Shown here in pieces: positions 10,209 to 19,837 of a DNA stretch of 64,000 nucleotides. The stretch lies in NCBI GenBank assembly GCA_951804985.1, contig OX638130.1, forward strand, positions 80,904,583 to 80,968,582, written 5' to 3'. The notes under the pieces were generated by a model that was not told where the DNA came from, searched no databases, and saw only the letters and a list, made by a program, of their open reading frames with translations. A program made the position numbers and the translations under genes. This stretch comes from Dryomyza anilis. Its lineage: Eukaryota; Arthropoda; Insecta; Diptera; Dryomyzidae. Positions within the stretch are counted from its first letter, which is position 1, and the number at the start of each line of letters is the position of its first letter.

Positions 10209-11064
10209 CACAGTGGGGCAGCAGGTACATAAAATTGGCGAAAACCTCAAAAGTCAAATTGACATCAGACACTACTTTTTTTTTAATTGTATATAAATTA
10301 AATTGCCTACAATGTTGCATCACTCAATTTATATCATATGTATCTCAATTTTCCCAAAACTATTTCATACACAGACTATTTTTCGCAACAATTGGAAGAA
10401 AAAATATTGTAGAATTTGTGATCAATTTTTTGAACCGTTTATTTTAAATACCAAAAACATTTTTTTTTTTAGATATATCTGGTATTTATAATGTTTTTGT
10501 AATATTATTGTTTTAGAAAATGTTCATACTTTAGAAAGAAAAATTATGGACTAAAATCACTATTTTTTATTTTTTTTGAAATTATTTTTCATTTACAAGG
10601 ATAAAATCAAAAATGTTCCGGCCACGCTACGGAAAAACTGATTAGATTATTACTTAGTACACATATTAAAATTTTCAAATACTAATGAACACTTTGCCTT
10701 TTCAGAGTTATTCACATTTCAGCGACTGACCATTTATACTAATATTAACAATTTCAACAATTTTTTGTTGTATGAAAGGAACCACGCCCACTTGTCCAAT
10801 GAAAATGAAATTTCGACAACCACATTATATTAACGAAAAACATTATACTATAAAGTTGAATCACTGTAGTTCCCGTATTTCCCAACATATATTAATTTAA
10901 TTATTTCAGTTGTATCGGAGTAAGCACGCCCACTTTTAAAAATCTACATCTAAATGGTGATTATTAAATTTTCATACAATATAAGTCAATCGTCATACTT
11001 AGTTTTCTAAAAATAAAACAATTTGAGCATTTCGCCCACTTTTGGTACTCCCTGCCCCACTATG
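10209..11064. mobile_element. Transib-like non-autonomous element, family T1, complete
   Basis: 856 bp with inverted ends CACAGTGGGGCAG and CATAGTGGGGCAG, flanked by the 5-bp duplication. Left end: heptamer 10209-10215, 22-bp spacer, block GCGAAAACC at 10238-10246 (7 of 9 matches to the RSS nonamer ACAAAAACC). Right end: heptamer 11058-11064, 22-bp spacer, block GCGAAATGC at 11027-11035. No transposase frame is present; open frames such as 10154-10447 are incidental. Other copies: 48439-52247 and a damaged one at 23759-26195. The superfamily call rests on end structure and target duplication only. Confidence 0.7.
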
Positions 11065-11404
11065 CGCCGTGTGAGAGCTTTTTATACGGAATGTTTTACT
11101 CTCGTAGGTATGCCTTTTACTGCCGATAGGTAGCGCGGTAAAGAAAAATGTTTTTATGAAAAGATGTTGTTAGCCCCAGTCCAGGCTTGAACCTGGAACC
11201 TTTTGTTTCGCAGTTCAACGCACCAACCTTGAATTCTACGCTACATAGAATTTGAATAGAAAAACAATTATTAATTCTATTGAAATTGATCAATACGATA
11301 CGTACCATTAGTTCAATAATATTCACACTATTAATACAATATGTTTTTATACCATACATTTTTGTAATATACTCTTTTAATTACAATAAGCAATACATAT
11401 AAAT

Positions 11405-11450
11405 GTAATATGTTGTTAGCCCCAGCCCATATTCGAACTGATCTCTGAGT
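11405..11450 (-). mobile_element. SINE head fragment
   Basis: Minus-strand GGTTACTCAGAG...AGTTCGAATATGGGCTGGGGC followed by TAACAAC matches the B-box and post-tRNA junction of the SINE family. Too short to define an insertion. Confidence 0.5.
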
Positions 11451-11554
11451 AACCGGTAGGTTGAATAAATTTAATTTTATATATATGAAAAATGTGTATA
11501 AATTTTGGTGGCAAACTTTTCACTCGAGCCAATATTTTTAGGTGAATTCTAACA

Positions 11555-11772
11555 CACCCAGAAAAAAATTCGCTCAAATCCCATTAAAATTGGTCAATAG
11601 GACAATTATTGATTTAATAGTATACAAAAAATAAATCCTTTCATATAAACTCAATGGCAATGTCATGGTATTTTCTAGTATTTAATGGTATTTTCAGATT
11701 AAAATAATAATTTATCCTATTGACTATTTTTAATAGTAAAAAACTATTATTTATATAGTATTTTTCTGGGTG
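11555..11772. mobile_element. 218-bp MITE, ends CACCCAGAAAAA
   Basis: CACCCAGAAAA at the left and TTTTTCTGGGTG at the right form the terminal inverted repeat. The interior is very AT-rich with AATAGTAT words. By comparison with family B at 27524 the target was TAACAATACG, and CA flanks both sides. Tc1/mariner-type MITEs give TA duplications, so CA may be a mutated or atypical site. Similar start words occur at 14933 and 54034. Confidence 0.68.
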
Positions 11773-11894
11773 CAATACGTTTTAAATTTTATAGCTATAT
11801 ATTGTATACTTTTCGAGTTATTGGTTTCTAAAGAGTTATGTAAACATGACGTGTATGGCTCATTTCCAAAATCAACAAAATTTCATAGCATGCG

Positions 11895-12340
11895 GACCAG
11901 CTATATTCGGCCAATGATGGAATAAAATTCGCACATTTGGGCAAAATCCTCATTGGAGTTCCTGTGTGATACATTTTTAAACGAGCGATATATTTTAAAG
12001 GGTATACAATTATTTCATCATCTATTGGTTCTCTTCAGCACCGAAGGACCATTGGATGTTTAAGCCTGTTTTATAGGTATTACAATGGTAAGTGTTCGTG
12101 GAAAATAAATGGCCTGATTCCACTAGGTCGTGTGTTCTCTCGTTCTACTTGGGCATCGAACCAAGCCCACTCCTTCGTATTCACTCGGCTCTCAACAGAA
12201 CCACGAATTACAGAGATAATTCGTTCTTAAGTCGCACGATACGTTTGTGAAACAATCTCCCTGCGTCTGTTTTCCCGATATATTTGATATTGGCAAGTTC
12301 AAAACAAACATCCACCGATACTACTCCATCTTTCCATCAG
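11895..12340 (+). pseudogene. jockey-like LINE RT C-terminal fragment
   Basis: Fragments of the C-terminal part of a jockey-type RT protein are visible in shifting frames: YIRPMME*NSHIWA (about 11905-11945), SIGSLQHRRTIGCLSLFYRY (about 12022-12080), then RSTWASNQAHSFVF and TIRLWNNLPASVFP with tryptophan changed to stop (about 12235-12275). The region lies after the catalytic RT domain, so no active-site motif is expected. At least two frameshifts and several stops make it a pseudogene. The same protein region, better preserved, is on the minus strand at 50888-51130. The fragment sits inside a DINE family B copy. The product's role in the parent LINE is as part of ORF2 downstream of RT. Confidence 0.8.
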
Positions 12341-12462
12341 ACTCGTGTATGTTGCAGATTAAAAACATATATACATTTCCATAACGGTCACGCTCCCTAA
12401 GGGGCGTTACAATATCCGCACAAACTTAATATACCCTTTACCTCATAGGTGTAGAGTATAAT

Positions 12463-14155
12463 AATAACAAACTGAATAGGTAACGTTTAAGACCAAGGTT
12501 AAGATTAACCAAACGCCAAAGTTGACATCACACTAAAGTTTTCTTCAGATTAAGAAATTAGAAGTTAAAATATTAGCAGTCGGCAACTATCCGAACAAAA
12601 CTGCTCGTTAAATCAAGTGCCAAACATCCAAGACCACACAACTTATTTCTCACCGCACCACCACAGAAACAGCAAAAAAAGGTGCATTAAAAAACGATAA
12701 CAACAACAATTTAAATCAATTTGCCAATTTCCAAAGCAACAATTTCCATGTATTATCCAACTTCAACCATCTGCTGTGTCTGGATGAACTTAGTGTTGGG
12801 CTGAATTTTAATAAAAGAGAAGAAAAAGTTTAGAATAAAGCAAAACGTAGGTATACAAGATACGCACAACGAAATAGGTACATATATCGGGTTGTACCTT
12901 TACCGCCATTACGGACTAAATTGAGGAATTCCGCTTTGTTAATTATTTTTTGCTCCTGTACATGAAATAGGTACCTACTTTTAAATAAGCTGGAAACCTT
13001 TGGCTTAGGTGAGACCTCAAATAAGCCTCAAAGCCCTAAGACGCAGGGCAACGGAGAAGTCTGCAGCCAGGCATCAGGTTACAGAAATAACTTAGTATAG
13101 GCATCAATGGCTAAAGTGGAGCGGAATGAAAAACAGCATGCAAAGCAATAGTGAATACAAAAGAAAAGATGCACAGCACTGGCCAGTGCAGCTGTGGAGT
13201 TGGGTTGTGGGATTATGTGAGAAACAATACAGTAGTTGACCACATAATGGTGATGAAAAAGAAGTAGACGTTTTGATTGCTTCTTCGGTGCTTTGGACCG
13301 AAGCAGGTAGAGCAACGAAACAGACGATCAGGTTAGTGGGTAAACATTTTGACCACAGACAAATTAACTACGATAATGAGTGTAGTATGTAACTTAATAC
13401 TCGGCTTTTAAATTGGCAGAAGCCAATGCATAACTAATAGATTTATATATTAAATATGATAAAATATGTGTGCTACTTGAAGTATATGAACGCACTTTTT
13501 AAGCCATTTATCTATTTTTGAAACATAGGGGATACCGGGGCTAAGTCCACACTTAGCGTGATTTTATAACACCCTAAGAATACCATTTGATATTACTATC
13601 TACCGACAATTGTTGCTTGCTATAGCGATTGTTTTGAAAAAAAGTGATTAGGGCATCACTTTTATTTCTCTTTGGAAATTTGGAAAAATGTTTAACAATA
13701 AAGATCTTTACATCGTTGACAAATAAGAATTTTTCAATGTTTTCTGACAACGTCGAATTCTATGTCATTTATATTCTATCTTTTTATGCTCATTTCCGTC
13801 ACTTTCTAACATATTTGCCTCCATACTCTTTCGTCTCATTTACTCTTACTAAATTCGTAGCACTGTTACATCTGTTACATCTAGAGAAAGTAACATCTAT
13901 CTGTTCGTAACAACTATGCTGAACTATTTTTCCCTCTATGTAGTTAGAAAATATCTACAATCGACGTTTAACATCAATGTCATGTTTGGACAAAATCTAT
14001 AGAAAAACTTATAGTATTTTGCCCCTATTAAATATAAGTAAATCATCAAATAACTTAAACTATTTGCTTGCAACGCAATAGTACCAAAATCAAAGTAATA
14101 TTTATTATAAAAAATGATTATATCACAACACTGGTTAATCTTACATGACTTTAAA
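12463..14155. other. Mostly non-repetitive sequence, no gene recognised
   Basis: Positions 12590-13330 are less AT-rich and look single-copy within the window. A minus-strand open frame at 13079-13315 (78 codons) has no recognisable domain. Positions 13500-14155 are AT-rich with nothing recognised. Confidence 0.4.
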
Positions 14156-14345
14156 AGTAAAATAGTACTTGTATTCTGAGCTTCGGGAAATTCACGCATC
14201 CAGTAAACAAACCGCATCTCAGTTTGGTACTGCGTGGAACTCGATGTATACAGCTGCTCTCAATAAGATGCGCTTGAAAATTTTTCCCGTCAGTAAGCAA
14301 ATCTGTATTCATCAACTCGTTGGAAAACGCAGAAGGTAATATCTC
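14156..14345 (+). other. Open stretch of unknown origin
   Basis: One plus-strand frame is open for about 60 codons, with a protein-like composition (reads ELREIHASSKQTASQFGTAW, later KMRLKIFPVSKQ). It stops right after AAGGTAATATC, where an AG/GTAAT splice donor could lie. I do not recognise the protein. It may be a decayed transposon exon or chance. Confidence 0.25.
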
Positions 14346-14940
14346 ATTTGTTTAGCATATAAAAACACACTGTAGATCAAGTAGGCACGGAGACGATCAA
14401 ACCAAGTTTGCAATCAGTTACTGATCAAGAAGGTGGTGGTCGACGGTATTGGCGTTTAAACTTGTTTAATCGTAAACGAGAATTCTAAATGCTTGTGGCC
14501 AAATCACAAAAAAACAAAATTGAATTCGACGTTTTATATTTTTGAATAAACGAATAAACTAACGCGAATATTTACAGATGATCAAATTCAATAAGAAGCC
14601 ATGGAAGTTTTGCACTTGGTCTTAAAAATGCTGCTAAACATTAGATGGTTCCACGTAACGATTTCGGTTTTTGAATTACTGTAACTTTTTTTTTCAAATT
14701 TTAAATAGTTTCTACATTTTTACTCAAAAATGTACTAAAAACCAATTATGTACCTAAAGATTTGAAATATAAATTTTAATAAAAAATAAAACATATATCC
14801 TTTCTTTACTAAAATTAAATATACTCAGTTTATTTTTCATTCGATATTAAAAAGCTTTTAAAACCGGTATAGTACCGAAATAGATTTATTTTTGTATATT
14901 GGTTTCGGTTGTATAACGGTTTCATTTACACACTCAGAAG
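14346..14940. other. Unrecognised; CGGTTT repeat remnant at the right
   Basis: From about 14655 to 14935 the sequence contains GATTTCGGTTTTTG, AAAACCGGTATAGTACCG and GGTTTCGGTTGTATAACGG, like the patches at 1616-1775 and 25600-25755. Probably one repeat family; termini undefined. Confidence 0.35.
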
Positions 14941-15170
14941 AAAATGTACTTAATAGTACGCCCCTCGATGTTATGGTTCATGTATTAATAGTTTTTATCT
15001 TTTTTAATCAATAGTTTTCTAATTAATTTGATAGTATTCCAAAAATTCAGTACCATTAATTTAAATATTTAAATATTATTATTTTTAATAGTATAAATTC
15101 TATTTTTTAATGGTTTCCTCCTATTATAATAATCGTGGCATAAAATAACACAAACACGAATAAAAACATG
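14933..15170. mobile_element. Possible AT-rich MITE remnant
   Basis: Starts CACTCAGAAGAAAATG, similar to the CACCCAGAAAAA terminus of the MITE at 11555, and has the same AATAGTAT-rich interior. The right end is not clear. Confidence 0.35.
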
Positions 15171-15839
15171 TTCGTTTTGTACGTCATTCTGCGTGTTTGC
15201 TCAAAATGGTCGCATTCATTTTTTGTGATAATCCACATTATTAAACGCATCATTGGTAAGGACTCAGTGTATTTAATGTAAATTCGTTATATTTCACCTT
15301 TTTTATTTATTACAGTAAATTAATAATACATCGTACTTATATTATGGCAACGGACTTAAAAGTAAATGCAGACGCAAGTATTAAAATCAATTATTGGAAA
15401 CTGAAGCCAACATTAAATGTGTTATAACCTTTTGCAACGAGAAGTGTCTTTTTATGTGTGTGACTTTTTAAAAGTGAACTTTCATTTCGACATTTAAATA
15501 AAATAAATTATACAATAAAATAACTCAAATCCATTTTTGTTTTAATAAATTATTAGGAAAATGTAATCCGACTATACCATAAAATTCAATCAGTCATAGT
15601 TGCAAGTTTTGTGGGATGAATGACTTCCGTAGGATAAAAATGCTTTTTTTTATATGTTTTTTTAAGTATTGCACAGAGAGTAAAAGTTATGTAAGAACAT
15701 AAAAAAAAATGGTCCAAATTGCCCAAGTGTATAGCTGGATAAATCCCTCGAAGTTCTTCGTCAATAATACTAAAAACACTTAGGTAATACATTTTTTGAA
15801 TCAACTATTGAAAAATATACACATTTATAGGTAACTTAC
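15171..15839. other. No gene recognised
   Basis: AT-rich. A minus-strand open frame at 15586-15804 shows no known domain. Confidence 0.45.
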
Positions 15840-15942
15840 CGATCAATAAGGCCCATATTGACAGACAGATCTCATATCTGGCCTCTTTGACGGGCAACAG
15901 ATTGCTCATATGGGAGCAGGGCGATACAATTCTTAAGGGAGG

Positions 15943-15950
15943 GTGTACAC
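15943..15950. repeat. 8-bp target duplication GTGTACAC of hAT-like element
   Basis: The palindrome GTGTACAC flanks the element at 15943-15950 and 17216-17223. Removing the element rejoins the LINE-like flank as GGGAGGGTGTACACCACATG. Confidence 0.88.
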
Positions 15951-17215
15951 CAGTGTTCTCATTCTACTCCGATCGGATTAGATCTACTCCATTTCATTTG
16001 TGTTTTTAAAATCTACTCCTCTACTCCGATAGTAGCATTTTCTACTCTAATAATTGTCTAATCCCTTTTACTGAAATATACTCTCTCTGCAAAAATTCGT
16101 TTTCGTTTTTTTTATTTGATGAGAACAATTTCTTGCGTCCCAAAGAAATTGTCAATATTATAATTTTTCTAATAATTATACATGTGTACATCAGCATTAT
16201 AGAAAATACATACAATCAGGCATGAAATTTCTACTCCCTTTTCATAAAATTTACTCCTATATTTAATCAGCCTTATCGTGAATAAAATTCCTTAGGGAAT
16301 TTTTACCTTTGATGGAAAATAGGTATCGTGAACAATGTTTGAAAAGGGAAACGAATTTTCCCTAAAAAATACGTATCATGAACAACATTTTGGAGAACAA
16401 ATTACCCCGTTTCGCCGAAAAAATTCCGTCACTTTTTCTTCGGGGTAAATAATTAATTAAAAACAAAGCACACTTTAATTAACTATACTTTTATTTATCT
16501 ATGGATAGCACCAAAATTATTTAAATTAAATTTATTTGCATATTTCTGCACAAATTAATTACAGATATATTCAACCACCGCAAAAACTTCACCGGCTGGG
16601 GAATATCTTAATCTTAACTCTTGAAAAATGAACGCAATCTAATCACAACATTTTCTTAAATGAAAAACTACAATTAAAAGTCATTTTATATGCTATTAAT
16701 TGCAGTTTAACATAATTTTAACTTCAATATTTATTTTCACAACACAACGAAATTTTATCCAACAACACTGTTTGACATATGGCAAAACATCTGATTTAGC
16801 GATGCCTGATGTTCAGTTCTAATTGCAAATTAAACTGTTATTGAGTTAAACAATGTGAAATTTGTATCTGAACTATTATTTATAACTTTATTATATGAAA
16901 TGATAAAGATAACAAAAAAATGGATTAAAAAAATGCTGGTCATATTGTAATACTGCATTCGAATTTCCAACAAAATTCCGGAGGAATTGCTGTTCCTTAG
17001 AGATAAACGATACCAAAAAATTTTACCTGGGAATAAAAAATTCCGAGGGAATAGAATTTCCCCCAAGTGTTCACGATAAGGCTGAATGTTCTATTCCTTT
17101 TACATCAAATCTACTCTATTTTGCAATATTTTCAATTCTACTCCCTTTTACTCATTTCTATTCCCAAAATTTTGCAAATCTACTCCATTTGCATTGGTGA
17201 AAAGTGTGAACACTG
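15951..17215. mobile_element. hAT-like non-autonomous element (CAGTGTTC ends)
   Basis: 1265 bp with terminal inverted repeats CAGTGTTCTCA and CAGTGTTCACA and a perfect 8-bp duplication, the hAT signature. The subterminal regions are tandem-like runs of TCTACTCC(CTTTTACT) on both sides (15960-16265 and 17095-17190), typical of hAT transposase-binding repeats. It has no transposase. It is itself interrupted by the element 16268-17084 and has split a LINE. Confidence 0.85.
16268..17084. mobile_element. Nested inverted-repeat element, CAGCCTTATCGTGAA ends
   Basis: CAGCCTTATCGTGAA at the left and its exact complement at 17070-17084 give a 15-bp terminal inverted repeat, with AAAATTCC/GAATTTCC continuing inward. 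AAT flanks both sides, which could be a 3-bp duplication as in PIF/Harbinger elements; this is weak evidence. An open frame on the minus strand at 16830-17066 lies in the right arm and is not a gene. Confidence 0.75.
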
Positions 17216-17223
17216 GTGTACAC

Positions 17224-17794
17224 CACATGGTGCCATTACTTTGGGTTGTTACCATCATTTACATGATGTTTGCTAAGCATACGACATTGCCATCCATGCT
17301 TTATACCTCAGTTGTACGTCCCATTTTGGAAATATGCATCCATTGTTTGGAATGCATCCATTGTTTGGAACCCACATTATAATATACATAATGACACTAT
17401 TGAATCAGTTCAAAAACAATTTTTATTATTTTCACTTCGAAACCACAATTGTAATCCGGATATACAACTACCACCCTATGAAAATCGACTAAAATTACTA
17501 AATCTTCCAACTCTTAAAAGCAGACGAATAATGCATGGAGTCATATTTGTATTTAAATTAATTAATGGTGGCATAGAATCAAGTTATTTACTTCAAAATA
17601 TATCTCTAAATTGCCCTACAAGGCAAACCAGACAATATATTCCGATAAAATTGGGCATATGTAGCTCTAACTACTCTTTAAATCATACGTTCCGTCGGAT
17701 ATGCAATGAGTTTAATGAATTATATTTTCTTTTCTATCTTTCTGACTCGATTGACGTAATAAAAAATAATATCGTTCAACACCTAAATACTTAA
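17224..17794 (+). pseudogene. jockey-like LINE ORF2 C-terminal fragment
   Basis: Reads LPSMLYTSVVRPILE in one frame (about 17286-17330), then shifts to YASIVWN and continues open to the stop at 17794: NPHYNIHNDTIESVQKQFLL, QLPPYENRLKLLNLPTLKSR, CPTRQTRQYIPIKLGI and a C-terminal IDVIKNNIVQHLNT. This is the conserved segment downstream of RT in jockey-clade LINEs. An 18-bp direct duplication (CATCCATTGTTTGGAA-type, 17338-17373) doubles the ASIVWN codons. The 174-codon open frame therefore starts in an out-of-frame leader; its ATG at 17270 is not a real start. The 5' part was displaced by the hAT-like element to before 15943. No RT catalytic motif remains. The end at HLNT with an AT-rich 3' region looks like the natural 3' end of the LINE ORF. 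Confidence 0.85.
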
Positions 17795-18308
17795 TTAGAC
17801 TTTGTATACTTTAATGAGACTTTATTTAGTTAACTGATGATATTTATCTGTAGTTAACTCGCGAATTCTCGTGAATCTGACCAGCTCGGGCTGCTCAAGA
17901 AACTGTCACCAATCCGAGCGATATGCGGATGTGCCTCTCGGTCGGTTGGGCGGGTAAGAGGGCGTGGGATTCGTTCGTAAAAAATAAAAAAAATGAAAAA
18001 AACACCTCGACGACACATCCCTTTCTCCCTCCAAGATGGAACCAAGAAGCTCTGGACATCTCGACCAATTGGTCGTTACCAAGGGGTTTAAATATTAAAC
18101 ACCCAAAAAAATGAAACCAGGAAACAGAAGACACCTAACACCCCCTTCCACTGGTAAATGACGAAATACTAGTTCTTACAGGTCTAGTTCCTTCGCGGTC
18201 CACATCTATGTTGGACGGCTAAGGAACGGAAATTTTACATCAAACCTTTCGAGAAGTTGGTTATAGTTTCACTATGAAACACATGGTTCGTACTTATAAA
18301 GTTAATAG
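17795..18308. other. LINE 3' flank and GC-richer unknown block
   Basis: After the LINE stop, 17846-18230 is GC-richer (GGTCGGTTGGGCGGG, CTCGACCAATTGGTCG), with open frames on both strands (plus 17923-18114, minus 17895-18134) but no recognised domain. It might be the 3' UTR of the LINE or part of another retroelement. Confidence 0.35.
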
Positions 18309-18441
18309 CCCTATTCTGGCACGAGTCACAATACAAATCGGTCACAACATTTTTCAATGTTTATTGACGTAAAATTCTGAATCAATTGTCATTTGTAACA
18401 ATTGTTATTGATAACAATTATCATTGCTCGCTAGAATAGGG
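18309..18441. mobile_element. 133-bp MITE, CCCTATTCT ends
   Basis: CCCTATTCTGGCACGAG at the left and CTCGCTAGAATAGGG at the right form the terminal inverted repeat. A relative of the left half occurs at 52426-52520 (TATTCTGGCACGAGTCACAA). Confidence 0.75.
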
Positions 18442-19395
18442 ATGTAGGCTTCTTTAGTGCGTTTTAATGTTCAAAAACGGAATTAAAACGAACAATGCAA
18501 AAAAACGAGTTGGGAAAGTTAGGTCAATTTGATCTGGTATAATTTGATCTGTCATAATATTTTAGATAGCTCCACTTTAGACATAAGTTTAACCAGACCA
18601 TACATAACTTCAATGTATTCCAAGTAGTTGCCCATCCAAGTAGTTGCCCAGTAAAGGACTCTTAAATACTCCAAATTAGTTAAATGTTAATAACGGGGTA
18701 GTTTTTATTGTACAATAGTAAAGCATAAATTCCGACACGGCTTCTATAAATTTTATTTCAATCAACGTCGAAAATGCTACGAAACGCGGATAAATCGTCA
18801 TTAATATGAACTCGTGACTTTGGTTTAGAAAACTATTTTTATTTTGTTCACTATGATTTTTATATGGGCTCTACGTCTTAATACTTTGCGCGTATTTGGC
18901 ACATCGACTGCAGTCTCCGCTCAAATTAATATTTTGTTGTTATAGTTGTCGTTTTGTACTTCATTTCATTTCACTTCCCCTCTCCCCACCCCCCTCTATT
19001 TTCATTGTTTTTGTTTTTACTTGATTTTATGGTTTATGTGCGGCAGATGCCGCATTTGTTGCGTCTGCACTTCAAGCAACACGAATACTTGGGAGGAGCT
19101 CGTGTAGTGTAGCAATTTTGATGTAAGAATAAGAGCAATAATATTTGTTTGTCAAGGAAAAGGAAACGTTGGTTGCTGTGTACACAGAAAAAAAGATTAT
19201 TAAATTTATTAATTTGTGGATTTAGTTTTTGAATATTAGCTGAGCTATGTTTTCTTCACGACCAAAAATCGAGCAAAAAGGTCCTACTCTACCAGAGTGG
19301 TAGTGCATTTTATTTGACATCGCCTATTCCAACTCTTTGGGTACACACAAAAAAATATCACCAAAATTTTCACCAACTATTCACTCAACTATTCA
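18442..19395. other. Probably non-repetitive, no gene recognised
   Basis: 18870-19150 is GC-richer and has a pyrimidine-rich tract (CTTCCCCTCTCCCCACCCCC, about 18973-18993). No open frame of note. 19185-19360 contains MITE-like words (ACACAGAAAAAAA, ACACACAAAAAAA). Confidence 0.4.
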
Positions 19396-19399
19396 TTCA

Positions 19400-19755
19400 T
19401 TGAATTAAAATCGTATTTTTCAAATGTTTTTAATTTTCAATATTTTTTAACATCAAATTCCAAACACAAATTTGTTTCCATTAACACATTTATGTACTTA
19501 TAATTCTTATACGAGCTATTATATTTAATTGCTAATTATGCGAAGACTCCGTTTCATCATATTAATGAAAAAGTGTACATCAAATTGATGAATTTTGTTC
19601 ATCAAGCTATATTATTATGATTATTTAAATATCATAAATCTTATAAGAATTATAAAAACATAAATGTGTAAATGAAGACATATTTTTGTGTGAAATTTGA
19701 TGTTATAAAAAATATTGAAACTGAAAAATATTGAAAAAATACGATTTTAGTTCAA
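19400..19755. mobile_element. Large palindrome (foldback MITE)
   Basis: Arm 19400-19570 (TTGAATTAAAATCGTATTTT..., TAACATCAAATTCCA..., ACACATTTATG, TATAATTCTTATA) is mirrored at 19585-19755 with scattered mismatches. The arms are about 170 bp with a very short loop. No coding content. The whole unit would fold into one long hairpin. Confidence 0.8.
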
Positions 19756-19837
19756 TTAATGAAATCATCAATATGATGAACAGTGGTTGTTGGTGGATTT
19801 TTTTTTTTTGTTGTGTGTAATAAATAGCAAAACAAAC

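Larger units (their letters stand above)
10096..11250 (-). mobile_element. SINE (same family as 1128-1438) split by a DNA transposon
   Basis: On the minus strand the tRNA-like head lies at about 11165-11250 (B-box region GGTTCAAGCCTGG), the body at 11070-11165, and the tail with (ATT)n at 10096-10204. The middle is interrupted exactly at CGGCG by the 856-bp element 10209-11064. The head is more diverged than at 1128, and no target duplication could be confirmed. Confidence 0.82.
11495..12462 (-). mobile_element. DINE-like family B copy, interrupted twice
   Basis: The 5' end TATACTCTACACCTATGAGG lies at 12462 reading leftwards and continues past GTAACGCCCC to about 12345. The middle of the element (AATTCTAAC, ACGTTTTAAATTTTATA, AAAGAGTTATGTAAA) lies at 11495-11890. 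Between them sit a LINE fragment (11895-12340) and, further in, a 218-bp MITE (11555-11772). Compare the intact family B copy at 27524-28316. Confidence 0.72.

Noticed and set aside
10209..10246. A genuine immunoglobulin or T-cell receptor RSS
   Set aside because: The context is a fly-type transposon end with inverted repeat and target duplication; there are no V, D or J segments.
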